Assembly (NCBI RefSeq): GCF_021202945.1
Contig: NZ_JAJOYR010000001.1
Span: forward strand, 868,001 to 932,000
Source: Stenotrophomonas sp. SY1
Lineage (GTDB): Bacteria; Pseudomonadota; Gammaproteobacteria; Xanthomonadales; Xanthomonadaceae
Direction: 5' to 3'
Length of the DNA: 64,000 nucleotides
Under the pieces are notes generated by a model. The model saw only the letters and a program-made list of their open reading frames with translations. It had not been told where the DNA came from and made no database searches. A program made the position numbers and the translations under genes. Below, in pieces: positions 43,510-52,333 of this stretch (its first letter is position 1; every line of letters begins with the position of its first letter).

Positions 43510-44160
43510 TTGGCAACGTCGGCAGTGGTTTTTGATCTGGATGGCACCCTGGTGGACAGTGCCGGTGACATTGCCGAAGCGGTGAACCGCACGCTTGAAG
43601 ACCTTGCACTGCCACGCGTGAGCGAAGCCACGGTGCGCAGCTGGATCGGCGAGGGCGTGCGCAACCTAGTTGCCACCGCGTTGCGCCACGCCGGCAGTGA
43701 CCGCACGCTGGACACCGTGATGCCGACTTTCATGCGTCACTACCACGACTGCCTGCTGCGCAGTCCGCGCCTGTACGACGGCGTGACCGAAACGCTGCAC
43801 GCATTGCAGCTGCGCGGCCTGCCGATGGCGATCTGCACCAACAAGCCCGTGGCCCTGGTGCCGCCATTGCTGGAGCACCTGGGCATCGCCGCGTTCTTCG
43901 CGCACATCATCGGCGGTGATTCGCTGCCGCAGCGCAAGCCATCCGCGGAACCGCTGCAGCACGTCGCCGCCTTGCTTGGTCAGCCAGTGCAGGCCTGCCT
44001 GATGGTGGGTGATTCGGCGACCGATCTGCACGCAGCCAACAACGCAGGCATGCCGATCGTGCTGGTGCGCTACGGCTATCCGCGCGACCTGGATCTGGAT
44101 GCCGCCGATGCAGTGGCGGTGATCGATGTGTTGCCGGAGCTGTTGGGCCACATCGCATAA
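43510..44160 (+). CDS. gph: phosphoglycolate phosphatase, HAD family
   Basis: The 216-residue protein is read from TTG 43510, preceded by a ggag element; the frame upstream is repeat sequence. HAD motif I is VVFDLDGTLVDSAG (nucleophile Asp 9, acid Asp 11). Motif II is ICTNKP, motif III the Lys in QRKPSAEP, and motif IV GDSATDLHAANNAGM. The helical cap lies between residues 15 and 80. The family removes phosphate from 2-phosphoglycolate formed in DNA repair; here gph is the likely assignment, though other HAD phosphatases are similar. Confidence 0.88.
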   Translation: MATSAVVFDLDGTLVDSAGDIAEAVNRTLEDLALPRVSEATVRSWIGEGVRNLVATALRHAGSDRTLDTVMPTFMRHYHDCLLRSPRLYDGVTETLHALQLRGLPMAICTNKPVALVPPLLEHLGIAAFFAHIIGGDSLPQRKPSAEPLQHVAALLGQPVQACLMVGDSATDLHAANNAGMPIVLVRYGYPRDLDLDAADAVAVIDVLPELLGHIA

Positions 44161-44167
44161 CCGGCCG

Positions 44168-44190
44168 GTAGTGCCGAGCCATGCTCGGCA
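44168..44190. repeat. SMAG-like palindromic element
   Basis: The 23-base element begins GTAG and continues TGCCGAGCCATGCTCGGCA, a stem whose GTAG end is the hallmark of S. maltophilia SMAG repeats. A related copy lies at 52216-52242. A further hairpin (44213-44247) follows in the same gap. Confidence 0.75.
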
Positions 44191-44263
44191 AGGTACTTCA
44201 TAGGTAATCCAGCGCCGCATGGCCGCGCTCTCTCTGCCGTGCGGCGCTTTGTCGCGCCTTAAA

Positions 44264-44282
44264 GTTAGTAATAATCATTATC
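44264..44282 (+). promoter_or_regulatory. Fur box upstream of fepA
   Basis: The 19-base site GTTAGTAATAATCATTATC matches the classical Fur consensus GATAATGATAATCATTATC at 16 positions, with a perfect right half. It lies 126-144 bases upstream of the receptor ATG in an A+T-rich promoter region and predicts iron repression of the genes from 44408 onward. Confidence 0.8.
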
Positions 44283-44407
44283 ATTTAGTGTAGAATGCGG
44301 CCAATCCGCAGTGGACTGGTGCCTGATCCCGGTCGCTGCAATCGATACCTGCCGTACCTCAAGCCGTTCGCCAGAGGTTCGCACCCCCACTGTCGAGAGG
44401 CTTTGCC

Positions 44408-46651
44408 ATGTCCCGTCGTTCTTCGTCGCGGTTGCCCGCGCGTGTCCTGTTGTCCCGTCGCCGCCCGCTTGCCGTTGCCCTGGCCCTGTCCGCATTGATC
44501 GCAGGCCCGGTGGCCGCCGAAGGCGCCCCCGCAGCCACCGACATCGACACCGTGCATGTGACCGCCGAGCAGATCGCGCGCCAGGCACTGGGTACCTCGG
44601 TGATCACCTCGGTGGACCTGGAACGCCTGCCGCCGGCCAATGACCTGTCCGAAGTGATCCGCCGCATGCCGGGCATCAACCTGACCGGCAACACTGCCTC
44701 CGGCGCTTACGGCAACTTCCGCCAGATCGACATCCGCGGCATGGGTCCGGAGAACACGCTGATCCTGATCGACGGCCGCCCGGTGAGCTCGCGCGACTCG
44801 GTGCGCATGGGCCGCAGCGGTGAACGCAACAGCCGTGGCGACAGCAACTGGGTGCCGGCCGAAGCGGTGGAGCGCATCGAAGTACTGCGCGGCCCGGCAG
44901 CAGCGCGTTACGGTTCCGGCGCGTCCGGTGGCGTGGTCAACATCATCACCAAGAAGCCGACCGGTGACCTGACCGGCTCGCTCACGCTGTACGGCAGCCA
45001 GGTCGAACACAGCGACGAAGGCGACAGCGAGCGTGTTGGTTTCCAGTTGTCCGGCCCGTTGAGCGAGCAGCTCTCGTTCCGCCTGTTCGGCAACGTCAAC
45101 AAGACCGATCCCGATGCGCTGGAGCTCAACGAAGAGTTCGCCACCGGCGTGACACCGCCGGCGGGCCGTGAAGGCGTGCGCAACCGCGACATCAGCGGCC
45201 TGCTGCGTTACGACATCAATGACAACCACGTGCTGGAACTGGATGCCAGCGTCAGCCGCCAGGGCAACATCTACTCCGGCGAGCGCGGCGTCAGCGGTGA
45301 CGGCTTCCAACGCCTGAACAACTTGTACGGTGCCGAGACCAACGTGATGCTGCGCCGCTCCTTCGGCCTGACCCATCGCGGCAGCTACGACTGGGGCACT
45401 TCGCGCATCACTGCCGCCTATGAAGACACCGACAACACGCGCCTCAACGAAGGCTTGGCCGGTGGTCCGGAAGGCTCCATCACCGAAGGCGCAACCTTCT
45501 CCACCTCCGAGCTGACCTCCGCGCGCGTGGACGGCGAGATCAACGTGCCGTTGAACTGGGGCGGTATCGAGCAGGTGGCGACGCTGGGCTTTGAATACCG
45601 CGACATGAAGCTGGATGACCCGTACTCGGTCACGCAAAGCTCCACCAGCGGTGGCGGCATCCCCGGCTACACCGGTACCCGCACCGGCAAGAGCGACCAG
45701 CAGTTCGCCGCAGTGTTCGTCGAGGACAACCTGTACCTGGGTGATCGCTGGACGGTGACGCCGGGCGTGCGCTTCGATCACCATTCGCAGTTCGGCAACA
45801 ACGTCAGCCCCAGCCTCAACGTGCAGTTCAAGCTGGCCCAGGACTGGGCGATCAAGGGCGGCATCGCGCGTGCGTTCAAGGCGCCGAACCTGTACCAGGC
45901 CAACCCGGATTACCTGTACTACACGCGCGGCAACGGTTGCCCGGTGCTGAGCCCGAACATGGGCTCGGGCTGCTACGTGATGGGTAATGCCGACCTTGAC
46001 CCGGAAACCAGCATCAACAAGGAAATCGGCGTGGAGTGGGCGCCGGACAGCGGTTGGCACGCGTCGGTCACCTATTTCCACAACGACTACAAGGACAAGA
46101 TCGTCGCTGGCCAGGAACGCATCGGCGTGACCAACGACACCAAGGGCCAGGTGTTCCAGTGGACCAACGCGCCGGAAGCCATCATCCGCGGCGTCGAGGG
46201 CAACCTGAAGGTGCCGCTGGTTGGCGGTGGTGATGTGCTGTCGTGGAATACCAACGTCACCTGGATGATCGAGAACGTCGACAAGACCACCGACCAGCCG
46301 CTGTCGATCATTCCCGAGTACACCATCAACACCTTCCTGGATTGGCAGGTGAACGCGCAGCTGTCGTTCATGCTGACCGGCACGTTCTACGGCAAGCAGG
46401 AGTCGGCCACGCAGTCGAGCACCACCGGTGCGGTGCTGCCGCCGGATACGCGCGCGGCCTATGACCTGTGGAGCCTGGCCGGCCAGTACCGCATCACGCC
46501 CAAGGTGCGCGTGGGCGGCGGCATCAACAACCTGTTCGACAAGCGCCTGTTCCGCGAAGGCACCACCAGCACCAGCGCCACCGGTGCGGGCGCCGACACC
46601 TACAACGAGCCCGGTCGCAGCTACTGGGTCAACCTGACGGTCGGTTTCTGA
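44408..46651 (+). CDS. fepA: FepA-like ferric siderophore receptor (TonB-dependent)
   Basis: The 747-residue receptor has a long signal peptide (LAVALALSALIAGPVAA) and a TonB-box-like DTVHVTAEQ. The plug domain has the FepA/PfeA family pattern: LPPANDLSEVIRRMPGINLT, FRQIDIRGMGPENTLILIDG and [20 protein letters not shown]. The 22-strand barrel ends SYWVNLTVGF with terminal Phe. FepA-type receptors import ferric enterobactin and its analogues. A Fur box lies upstream. The next gene encodes an IroE-like siderophore esterase, which supports a catecholate siderophore as substrate. The enterobactin call is inference from the plug and the neighbour. Confidence 0.9.
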   Translation: MSRRSSSRLPARVLLSRRRPLAVALALSALIAGPVAAEGAPAATDIDTVHVTAEQIARQALGTSVITSVDLERLPPANDLSEVIRRMPGINLTGNTASGAYGNFRQIDIRGMGPENTLILIDGRPVSSRDSVRMGRSGERNSRGDSNWVPAEAVERIEVLRGPAAARYGSGASGGVVNIITKKPTGDLTGSLTLYGSQVEHSDEGDSERVGFQLSGPLSEQLSFRLFGNVNKTDPDALELNEEFATGVTPPAGREGVRNRDISGLLRYDINDNHVLELDASVSRQGNIYSGERGVSGDGFQRLNNLYGAETNVMLRRSFGLTHRGSYDWGTSRITAAYEDTDNTRLNEGLAGGPEGSITEGATFSTSELTSARVDGEINVPLNWGGIEQVATLGFEYRDMKLDDPYSVTQSSTSGGGIPGYTGTRTGKSDQQFAAVFVEDNLYLGDRWTVTPGVRFDHHSQFGNNVSPSLNVQFKLAQDWAIKGGIARAFKAPNLYQANPDYLYYTRGNGCPVLSPNMGSGCYVMGNADLDPETSINKEIGVEWAPDSGWHASVTYFHNDYKDKIVAGQERIGVTNDTKGQVFQWTNAPEAIIRGVEGNLKVPLVGGGDVLSWNTNVTWMIENVDKTTDQPLSIIPEYTINTFLDWQVNAQLSFMLTGTFYGKQESATQSSTTGAVLPPDTRAAYDLWSLAGQYRITPKVRVGGGINNLFDKRLFREGTTSTSATGAGADTYNEPGRSYWVNLTVGF

Positions 46652-46664
46652 CGGGAATACAGCG

Positions 46665-47657
46665 ATGAACAAGGGCATGCGCGGCGTGATTGGCCGCGCC
46701 ATGGCGACGATGGCCATGGCGGTTGTGGGAATGGTGGGGCTGCTGGCTTCGCCGGCGTTGATGGCACAACAGCGCAACCCGGCGCAGGCCATCGGTGAGA
46801 CGGTGGCCGAGCGCACGTCCGCGCATTACCGGTTCGAGCGCTTCGTGGTGACCAGCCAGGACGGCAGCCGTCGTTGGCGGGTCAATCTGGGCATTCCCAC
46901 CGGCAAGGCGCCGGCCGCCGGTTTCCCGGCGATCTGGATGCTCGACGGCAATGCGGCCTTGATCGAGTTCGACGACAGCGTGTTGGAAGAGCTGGCGCAG
47001 ACCACGCCGAGCCTGCTGGTGTTCGTCGGCTATGACAACCAGTTGCGCATCGATTCACCGGCACGCACCCGCGATTACACGCTGGTCGCCGATGAATCGG
47101 AAAACGGTGCGGTGATCGGTGGCGGTGCCGATGCATTCCTGGAAACGCTGGAACGCCAGATCCGCCCGGAAGTGGCGCGCCGCGCCGCGCTCGATGCTGG
47201 CCGGCAGACGCTGTGGGGCCACTCGCTGGGTGGCCTGTTCGTGCTGCACACCTTGTACAGCCGTGCCGGAGCCTTCCAGACCTACGCGGCGGCCAGTCCT
47301 TCGTTGTGGTGGAAGCAGGGTGCCATGCTCGGCGCGCCGGAGCAGCAGTTCATCGCCAACAACGCCGGCCATCGGGCGCGGTTGCTGCTGATGCTCGGCG
47401 GCGGTGAGCGCGCGCCGGACTTCAGCAATCGCGACATGAGCAATCCGCGCGTGCTGGCCCACCTCAAGCGTGTTTCGGGTGCGCCGTCGGGTGCGGCGGC
47501 CGAGCTGGGCGTGCGCTTGAAGCAGGTGCCGGGGCTGGAGACCGACTACATCGAGTTCAACGGACTCAGCCATGGCCCGATGTTCCGTGCCTCGCTGATG
47601 CGCACGCTGCACCTGGTCGGCGGCATCCGCGACCGCAGTGGCGAGCCGCGTCCGTGA
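46665..47657 (+). CDS. IroE-like siderophore esterase (alpha/beta hydrolase)
   Basis: The 330-residue alpha/beta hydrolase has a signal-anchor-like N-terminus (VVGMVGLLASPALMAQ). The nucleophile elbow is GHSLGG (about residue 190) in LWGHSLGGLFVLHTL, with a C-terminal His in GLSHGPMFR. The N-terminal segment RRWRVNLGIPTGKAPAAGFP and WMLDGNAAL are typical of the Fes/IroE/BesA esterase group that cleaves trilactone siderophores. The location 13 bases after fepA and the export signal point to periplasmic trimming of a catecholate siderophore. The fatty-acid or cyclic-ester substrate is not proven. Confidence 0.82.
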   Translation: MNKGMRGVIGRAMATMAMAVVGMVGLLASPALMAQQRNPAQAIGETVAERTSAHYRFERFVVTSQDGSRRWRVNLGIPTGKAPAAGFPAIWMLDGNAALIEFDDSVLEELAQTTPSLLVFVGYDNQLRIDSPARTRDYTLVADESENGAVIGGGADAFLETLERQIRPEVARRAALDAGRQTLWGHSLGGLFVLHTLYSRAGAFQTYAAASPSLWWKQGAMLGAPEQQFIANNAGHRARLLLMLGGGERAPDFSNRDMSNPRVLAHLKRVSGAPSGAAAELGVRLKQVPGLETDYIEFNGLSHGPMFRASLMRTLHLVGGIRDRSGEPRP

Positions 47658-47845
47658 TCCAGAAGACCATGATCCAAACGACTGCGATCCGCGTGTGCCG
47701 CATCGTTGCGGCCGGCTGATTCCGGCGATCAAACACGATGGGCCGCGCGCCCATCTGCATGTGAATTACCCAGGCCGCGTCATGGCCCAGGCAAACCCCC
47801 CAACTGCATGCCGAGGGCATGCATCCAATGATGAGGTAAAGCGCC

Positions 47846-49228
47846 ATGACGGTCATTCGTTCCCATTCCCGTTCCCCACGCCCGGCCGTACTCGGCCTGG
47901 CCCTGCTGCTGGCTACCGGCATCGCCGGCGCGCAGGTGTTCGGCCAGCCTGACAACGATTTCAAGGGCAGCGTGCGTGCCACCGCACCGGTCGTGCTGCC
48001 GGGCGGCGAAACCGGCCTCGAAGGCAGTGGCTTCAAGCCCGGCCAGAAGGTGACGCTGCTGCGCGGTGACAGCGTGCTCAACGCACAGCCCTACGTGGCC
48101 GACGGCGAAGGCAAGTTCACCGGCAAGCTGGCGGTTCCTGCCGACGCGGTGCCGGGCCAGCAGCCGATCGTGGTGCGCGCCAGCGGCCCGGATGCGGCGT
48201 CGATCTTCGAGCTGAAGGTCTCGCGCGATGTGCCGCTGTCCGGGCAGGAGCGCATCCAGGCGGCCAGCAACAAGCTGGCGCAGGGCCTGTACCAGGTGGC
48301 GTACAGCCCGAAGAGCAAGGCCGCGTTCGTGACCAGTGCGGTCGGTCGCCCGCCGGTGAAGCAGTCCGAACTGCTCAAGGTGGACCCGGAAACCCTGCAG
48401 GTCATCGCCCGCGTATCGCCGCAGGCCGCGCCGGGCAACGACGGCAACCTGTTCGCCGTGTACGGCGTCGGCGTGGATGACGCCAATGGCAATGTCTGGG
48501 TGACCAACACCCGCCAAGACACGGTGGCCGTGTACCGGCAGTCGGATCTGGCGTTGGTCAAGCAGTTCCCGGTCGGTGCGGTGTCGCATTCGCGTGACGT
48601 GGTGATCGATCCGCAGCACAACCGCGCCTACGTGTCGGCCACCGGTGCGGACTTCATCAGCGTGTTCGACACGCGCACGCTGCAGCAGCTGGACAACATC
48701 ACCATCGCATCCAGCAAGCGCGGTGAGACCTTCACCCCGACCAGCCTGGATATCGATCCGGCCACCGGCAGGATCTACACGGTGAGCCTGGGCGTGGCCG
48801 AAGCGGCGGTGATCGATGGCGTCAGCGGCAAGGTGGAAAAGGTGTTCCCGCTGGCTGGCGCACGCGATGCCATCGGCGTGGCCTGGAACCCGCTGGCCAA
48901 GCGTCTGCTGGTGGTCTCGCAGGGCAGTGACAACCTGCTCATCGTCGATCCGGAAAGCGGCAAGGTCGAGCACGACGTGTACGTCGGCGCCGGTGCGTTG
49001 AACGTGTCCTACAGCCCGTCCACGCGGCTGGCCTACGTCAGCAACCGTGCCGCCGGCACGGTGACCGTGGTCGATGAGGCCGGCAGCATCGTGGCCAATC
49101 TGGATGGTGGCACCTACCCGAACCACGTCAGCAAGGGGCCGGACACGGTGATGTTCGCGATCAACAAGTCGCGCGGTGCCGACGATGCCAAGGGTGACCG
49201 CATCACCCGTTTCGTACCGAAGCAGTAA
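47846..49228 (+). CDS. YncE-like secreted beta-propeller protein
   Basis: The 460-residue protein has a signal peptide (VLGLALLLATGIAGAQ). An Ig-like N-terminal region of about 80 residues follows (GGETGLEGSGFKPGQKVTLL). From about residue 140 on there are six or seven YVTN-type beta-propeller blades (VWVTNTRQDTVAVYRQSDLA, AYVSATGADFISVFDTRTLQ, AYVSNRAAGTVTVVDEAGSI). YncE-family proteins are periplasmic, often iron-regulated, and their biochemical function is unclear. It lies between the esterase and the HmuTUV-type importer, so it is probably part of the Fur-controlled region, although a 188-base gap precedes it. Confidence 0.82.
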   Translation: MTVIRSHSRSPRPAVLGLALLLATGIAGAQVFGQPDNDFKGSVRATAPVVLPGGETGLEGSGFKPGQKVTLLRGDSVLNAQPYVADGEGKFTGKLAVPADAVPGQQPIVVRASGPDAASIFELKVSRDVPLSGQERIQAASNKLAQGLYQVAYSPKSKAAFVTSAVGRPPVKQSELLKVDPETLQVIARVSPQAAPGNDGNLFAVYGVGVDDANGNVWVTNTRQDTVAVYRQSDLALVKQFPVGAVSHSRDVVIDPQHNRAYVSATGADFISVFDTRTLQQLDNITIASSKRGETFTPTSLDIDPATGRIYTVSLGVAEAAVIDGVSGKVEKVFPLAGARDAIGVAWNPLAKRLLVVSQGSDNLLIVDPESGKVEHDVYVGAGALNVSYSPSTRLAYVSNRAAGTVTVVDEAGSIVANLDGGTYPNHVSKGPDTVMFAINKSRGADDAKGDRITRFVPKQ

Positions 49229-49351
49229 TCGCCACGTCTGCACGTGGTGCTGTCAGTTCGAGCGGGAGGTGCCGGCAACGGCATCTCCCGCATTGCCATG
49301 AAGGGTCCGCCGCAGCATTGAGCGCCGGCAACCGCAACCGTCGAGGAGACC

Positions 49352-50398
49352 ATGATGAAAACCACCACCGCATTGCCGACGGGCATCGGCCTGATGCTGG
49401 CTCTGCTCGGCGCCGGTTGCGAGCGTGCGCCCACACCGGAACAGGCAACGCCTGCACGGGTGACCGCCGCTGCCGCGTACGTGGATGCCGCCGCGCTGCC
49501 GCAGGGTTGGAAGCGCGTGGCCGGACAGGACGTGCCGCAGGTGGAGGCGGGCACGGCGCAGCTGCCGGCCAAGGTGCATTCGGACGACGGCGCCGATGTC
49601 GAAGTGAGCGACATCAGCCGCATCATTGCCGGTGGCGATGACGTGATCGCGGTGCTTGAGGCACTGGGCTTGTCCGGCAATGTCTACGCCGCACCGGAGC
49701 GCTCGGCAACGGCAGCGGGCAAGGCGGCAAAGAAGCACTTCCTGTTCAACCGCACCACCGGCGTGGAAGGCGTGCTCAGCCTGGAAGGCAGCCTGTTCCT
49801 GGGCAACAGCCTGCGCCGCCACGCAGTGCTGGCCGAACGCCTGCGTGCGACGGGTCATGCCGCGGTGGTGATCGACGATCTGCAAGCCTCGCCGGACAAG
49901 GTGCGCAAGGTGGCTGAAGCCGTCGGGCTGTCGTCGCAGGGTCGGCAACTGGCTTCCAAGGTGCAGGCGCAGCTGGATCAGGCTGCTGCCATCGCCAGCG
50001 GACAGGCACATCGTCCGCGCGTGATCGCGTTGTCGGCCAGTGGCGCCGGCGGTTTGCCGACCGTTGCCGGCGCCGACAGTGCCGCCAACCAGCTCATCAG
50101 CATTGCCGGTGGCATCAACATTGGTGAGGAAGCCGGCGTGGCGAACTACTCCCAGCTCAGCAATGAAGGCGTGGTGGCAGCGGCACCAGAGGTGATCCTG
50201 GTGACCGAGAACGACCTGCGCCTGTTCGGCGGTGAAGCCGGCTTGTGGAAGGCCTATCCGACGCTCAGGCACACCCCGGCCGGCACCGCCAATCGCGTGT
50301 GGGTGATGCCGGATATCGAACTGAAGTCCACCAGCGTGGGCTCCGGTGCCGGTGCGTTGGCATTGGCGCAGGCCTTGGCGGAATTGCCGCGCCAATGA
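49352..50398 (+). CDS. hmuT: HmuT-type substrate-binding lipoprotein
   Basis: The 348-residue protein has a lipoprotein signal with lipobox LLGAGC (Cys 23) and a type III periplasmic binding fold. The two lobes run roughly from 85 to 200 (ISRIIAGGDDVIAVLEALGL) and from 215 to 340 (ALSASGAGGLPTVAGADSAA, ending ALAQALAELPRQ), joined by a long helix. The pattern matches heme-binding HmuT/PhuT more than FhuD or BtuF. An Asp/Glu-rich linker precedes the fold. Its stop overlaps the permease start. The ligand may be heme or another iron chelate, since the upstream genes point to a catecholate siderophore. Confidence 0.82.
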   Translation: MMKTTTALPTGIGLMLALLGAGCERAPTPEQATPARVTAAAAYVDAAALPQGWKRVAGQDVPQVEAGTAQLPAKVHSDDGADVEVSDISRIIAGGDDVIAVLEALGLSGNVYAAPERSATAAGKAAKKHFLFNRTTGVEGVLSLEGSLFLGNSLRRHAVLAERLRATGHAAVVIDDLQASPDKVRKVAEAVGLSSQGRQLASKVQAQLDQAAAIASGQAHRPRVIALSASGAGGLPTVAGADSAANQLISIAGGINIGEEAGVANYSQLSNEGVVAAAPEVILVTENDLRLFGGEAGLWKAYPTLRHTPAGTANRVWVMPDIELKSTSVGSGAGALALAQALAELPRQ

Positions 50399-51438
50399 TG
50401 TCCGGGCAGGTGCGGCGGCCCAACGGCGCGCTGTTGTTGTGGATGTTGCTGGCGGTGCTGCTGGCGGCGGTGCTGTTGTCCTTCGGCACCGGGCCGCTGA
50501 AGCTGCCGCCGTCGGACGTGCTGCAGGCCATCGCGGTGAAGTTGGGGCTGGCTGATTCATCGTCGATCAGTGCCCGCGACATGGGCGTGGTCTGGCAACT
50601 GCGCATCCCGCGCGCGCTGCTGGGGGCGCTGGTGGGCGCATCGCTGGCGATGGCCGGTGTCGCCTTGCAGGGATTGTTCGGCAACCCGCTGGCCGATCCG
50701 GGCATCGTCGGCGTCAGTCAGGGCGCATCGCTGGGTGCGGTGGCCGCCATCGTGCTTGGCGCCGGAACGCTGGGCGCCTGGCTCATTCCCATCGCTGCCT
50801 TTCTCGGTGGCGCTGGTGCCACCACGTTGATCTATCTGCTGGCGCGGCCCGGGCGCGGTGAGGGCACCGCCACATTGCTGCTGGTCGGCATCGCCATCGG
50901 TGCGGCCTGCTCGGCGGCGGTTGGCTTCCTGACCTACATCGCCAGCGAGAGCGAATTGCAATCGCTGGTGTTCTGGCAGATGGGCTCGCTGGCACAGGCC
51001 AGCTGGAGCGATGTGGCCGCAGTAGCGCCGGTGTTCGTGATCGGCCTGCTGGCGCTGTGGCGGCTGGCCACGCCGCTGGACATGCTTGCACTGGGCGAGC
51101 GCCAGGCGCGGCATATCGGCCTGGATGTGGCGCGCACGCGCTTGTTGCTGGTGGTGTTCAGTGCGTTGCTGGTCGGCGCCGCGGTGGCGTTCGCCGGCAG
51201 CATTGGCTTTGTTGGCCTGGTGGTGCCGCACCTGGTGCGCATGCTCGCTGGGCCGGGGCATCGCTGGTTGCTGCCGCTGTCGGGCGTGACCGGTGCGTTG
51301 TTGATCGTGGTGGCCGATACCGCCGCGCGCACGCTTGATCCCCCTTCCGAAATCCCGCTGGGCCTGTTCTCGGCGGCCTTGGGCGCGCCGTTCTTCCTGT
51401 GGCTGGTGCTGCGCAAACGTGGCCGGGGGGCGGCATGA
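50395..51438 (+). CDS. hmuU: HmuU-type iron/heme ABC permease
   Basis: The 347-residue FecCD-family permease starts at ATG 50395, overlapping the hmuT stop. About ten hydrophobic segments are visible, including LLLWMLLAVLLAAVLLSFGT. The conserved family stretch VALQGLFGNPLADPGIVGVS lies near residue 95, followed by GASLGAVAAIVLG. Near the C-terminus the coupling-helix region reads GERQARHIGLDVARTRLLLV, which contacts the ATPase. The product forms the inner-membrane channel with HmuV. The stop overlaps the ATPase gene start (ATGA), so hmuTUV are tightly coupled. Confidence 0.9.
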   Translation: MMSGQVRRPNGALLLWMLLAVLLAAVLLSFGTGPLKLPPSDVLQAIAVKLGLADSSSISARDMGVVWQLRIPRALLGALVGASLAMAGVALQGLFGNPLADPGIVGVSQGASLGAVAAIVLGAGTLGAWLIPIAAFLGGAGATTLIYLLARPGRGEGTATLLLVGIAIGAACSAAVGFLTYIASESELQSLVFWQMGSLAQASWSDVAAVAPVFVIGLLALWRLATPLDMLALGERQARHIGLDVARTRLLLVVFSALLVGAAVAFAGSIGFVGLVVPHLVRMLAGPGHRWLLPLSGVTGALLIVVADTAARTLDPPSEIPLGLFSAALGAPFFLWLVLRKRGRGAA

Positions 51439-52205
51439 GCACACCGCTGCTGGAACTGCGCAACGCCGGGGTGATGCGTGGCAACCGCCAGGTGCTGTCC
51501 GGGGTGAACCTGAGCCTGCAGGCGGGCACGCTCACCGCGTTGGTCGGTCCCAATGGTGCAGGCAAATCAACGTTGCTGGCGTTGTTGGCCGGTGATGCCG
51601 TGCCAGACCGGGGCAGCGCGTTGTTGTCGGGGCGTGCACTGGCCGATTGGCCGGTGCGCGAACTGGCGTTGCAGCGTGCGGTGATGGCGCAGGATCACGC
51701 GGTGCGTTTCGCCTTCAGCGTGCGCGAAGTGGTGGCGATGGGGCGTTTGCCGCATCCATCCAACCCGGCAGAAGATGCGCATATCGTCGCGCAGGCGATG
51801 GCCGAAGTGGATGTCACCGCTTTGTCGGAGCGCGACGTGCAGACGCTGTCTGGTGGCGAGGCTGCACGTACGTCGCTGGCCCGCGCGCTGGTGCAGCGCA
51901 CGCCGGTGCTGTTGCTGGATGAACCCACCGCCGCGCTGGATCTGCGTCATCAGGAGCGCACGTTGCACAGCGCCCGCGAACTGGCCCGGCAGGGCCGCTG
52001 CGTGGTGGTGGTGCTGCACGACCTCAACCTGGCCTCTGCCTATGCCGACCGCATCGTGATGCTGTGCGAAGGTCGCATCGCCGCCGATGGCGCACCACGC
52101 GCGGTGCTGACCCGCGACATCATCGGGCGGGTTTACGGGCAGACAGTGCAGGTGATCGAACATCCCACCCGCGGCGTACCGCTGGTGGTGCCTTGCGACG
52201 AATGA
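51435..52205 (+). CDS. hmuV: HmuV-type ABC ATPase
   Basis: The 256-residue ATPase starts at ATG 51435. The Walker A motif is GPNGAGKST, the Q-loop AQDHAVRFAF, the signature LSGGEAART, Walker B VLLLDEPTAALD and the switch His in VVVVLHDLNLA. The product energises import of heme or ferric chelate through HmuU and is the last gene of the operon, followed by a palindromic repeat and a terminator. Length and order (TUV) match the heme-uptake group. BtuD or FepC are alternatives by sequence alone. Confidence 0.9.
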   Translation: MSTPLLELRNAGVMRGNRQVLSGVNLSLQAGTLTALVGPNGAGKSTLLALLAGDAVPDRGSALLSGRALADWPVRELALQRAVMAQDHAVRFAFSVREVVAMGRLPHPSNPAEDAHIVAQAMAEVDVTALSERDVQTLSGGEAARTSLARALVQRTPVLLLDEPTAALDLRHQERTLHSARELARQGRCVVVVLHDLNLASAYADRIVMLCEGRIAADGAPRAVLTRDIIGRVYGQTVQVIEHPTRGVPLVVPCDE

Positions 52206-52215
52206 TCGGCTGGGG

Positions 52216-52242
52216 CTAGATAATGCCGAGCCATGCTCGGCA
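52216..52242. repeat. SMAG-like palindromic element (variant)
   Basis: The stem TGCCGAGCCATGCTCGGCA is the same as that at 44168 but the preceding GTAG is changed to TAGATAA. It lies between hmuV and the terminator. Confidence 0.65.
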
Positions 52243-52293
52243 AGGGATTTGCCGGTAACGCCTCAGCGAAGCGTGGCTCAGCTCCAGAAAAAA

Positions 52294-52315
52294 ATGCCCC
52301 GGCGAACCGGGGCAT
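52294..52315. terminator. bidirectional terminator between hmuV and btuB
   Basis: ATGCCCCGG and CCGGGGCAT form a perfect nine-base stem with loop CGAA. It is preceded by seven A residues and followed by a T-rich tract, so it can end both convergent transcripts. Confidence 0.85.
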
Positions 52316-52333
52316 CTTTCATTGCTCGTTACT

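Noticed and set aside
44285..46816. Minus-strand open frame of 843 codons opposite fepA
   Set aside because: The plus-strand FepA-like receptor has full family motifs; the minus frame has none.
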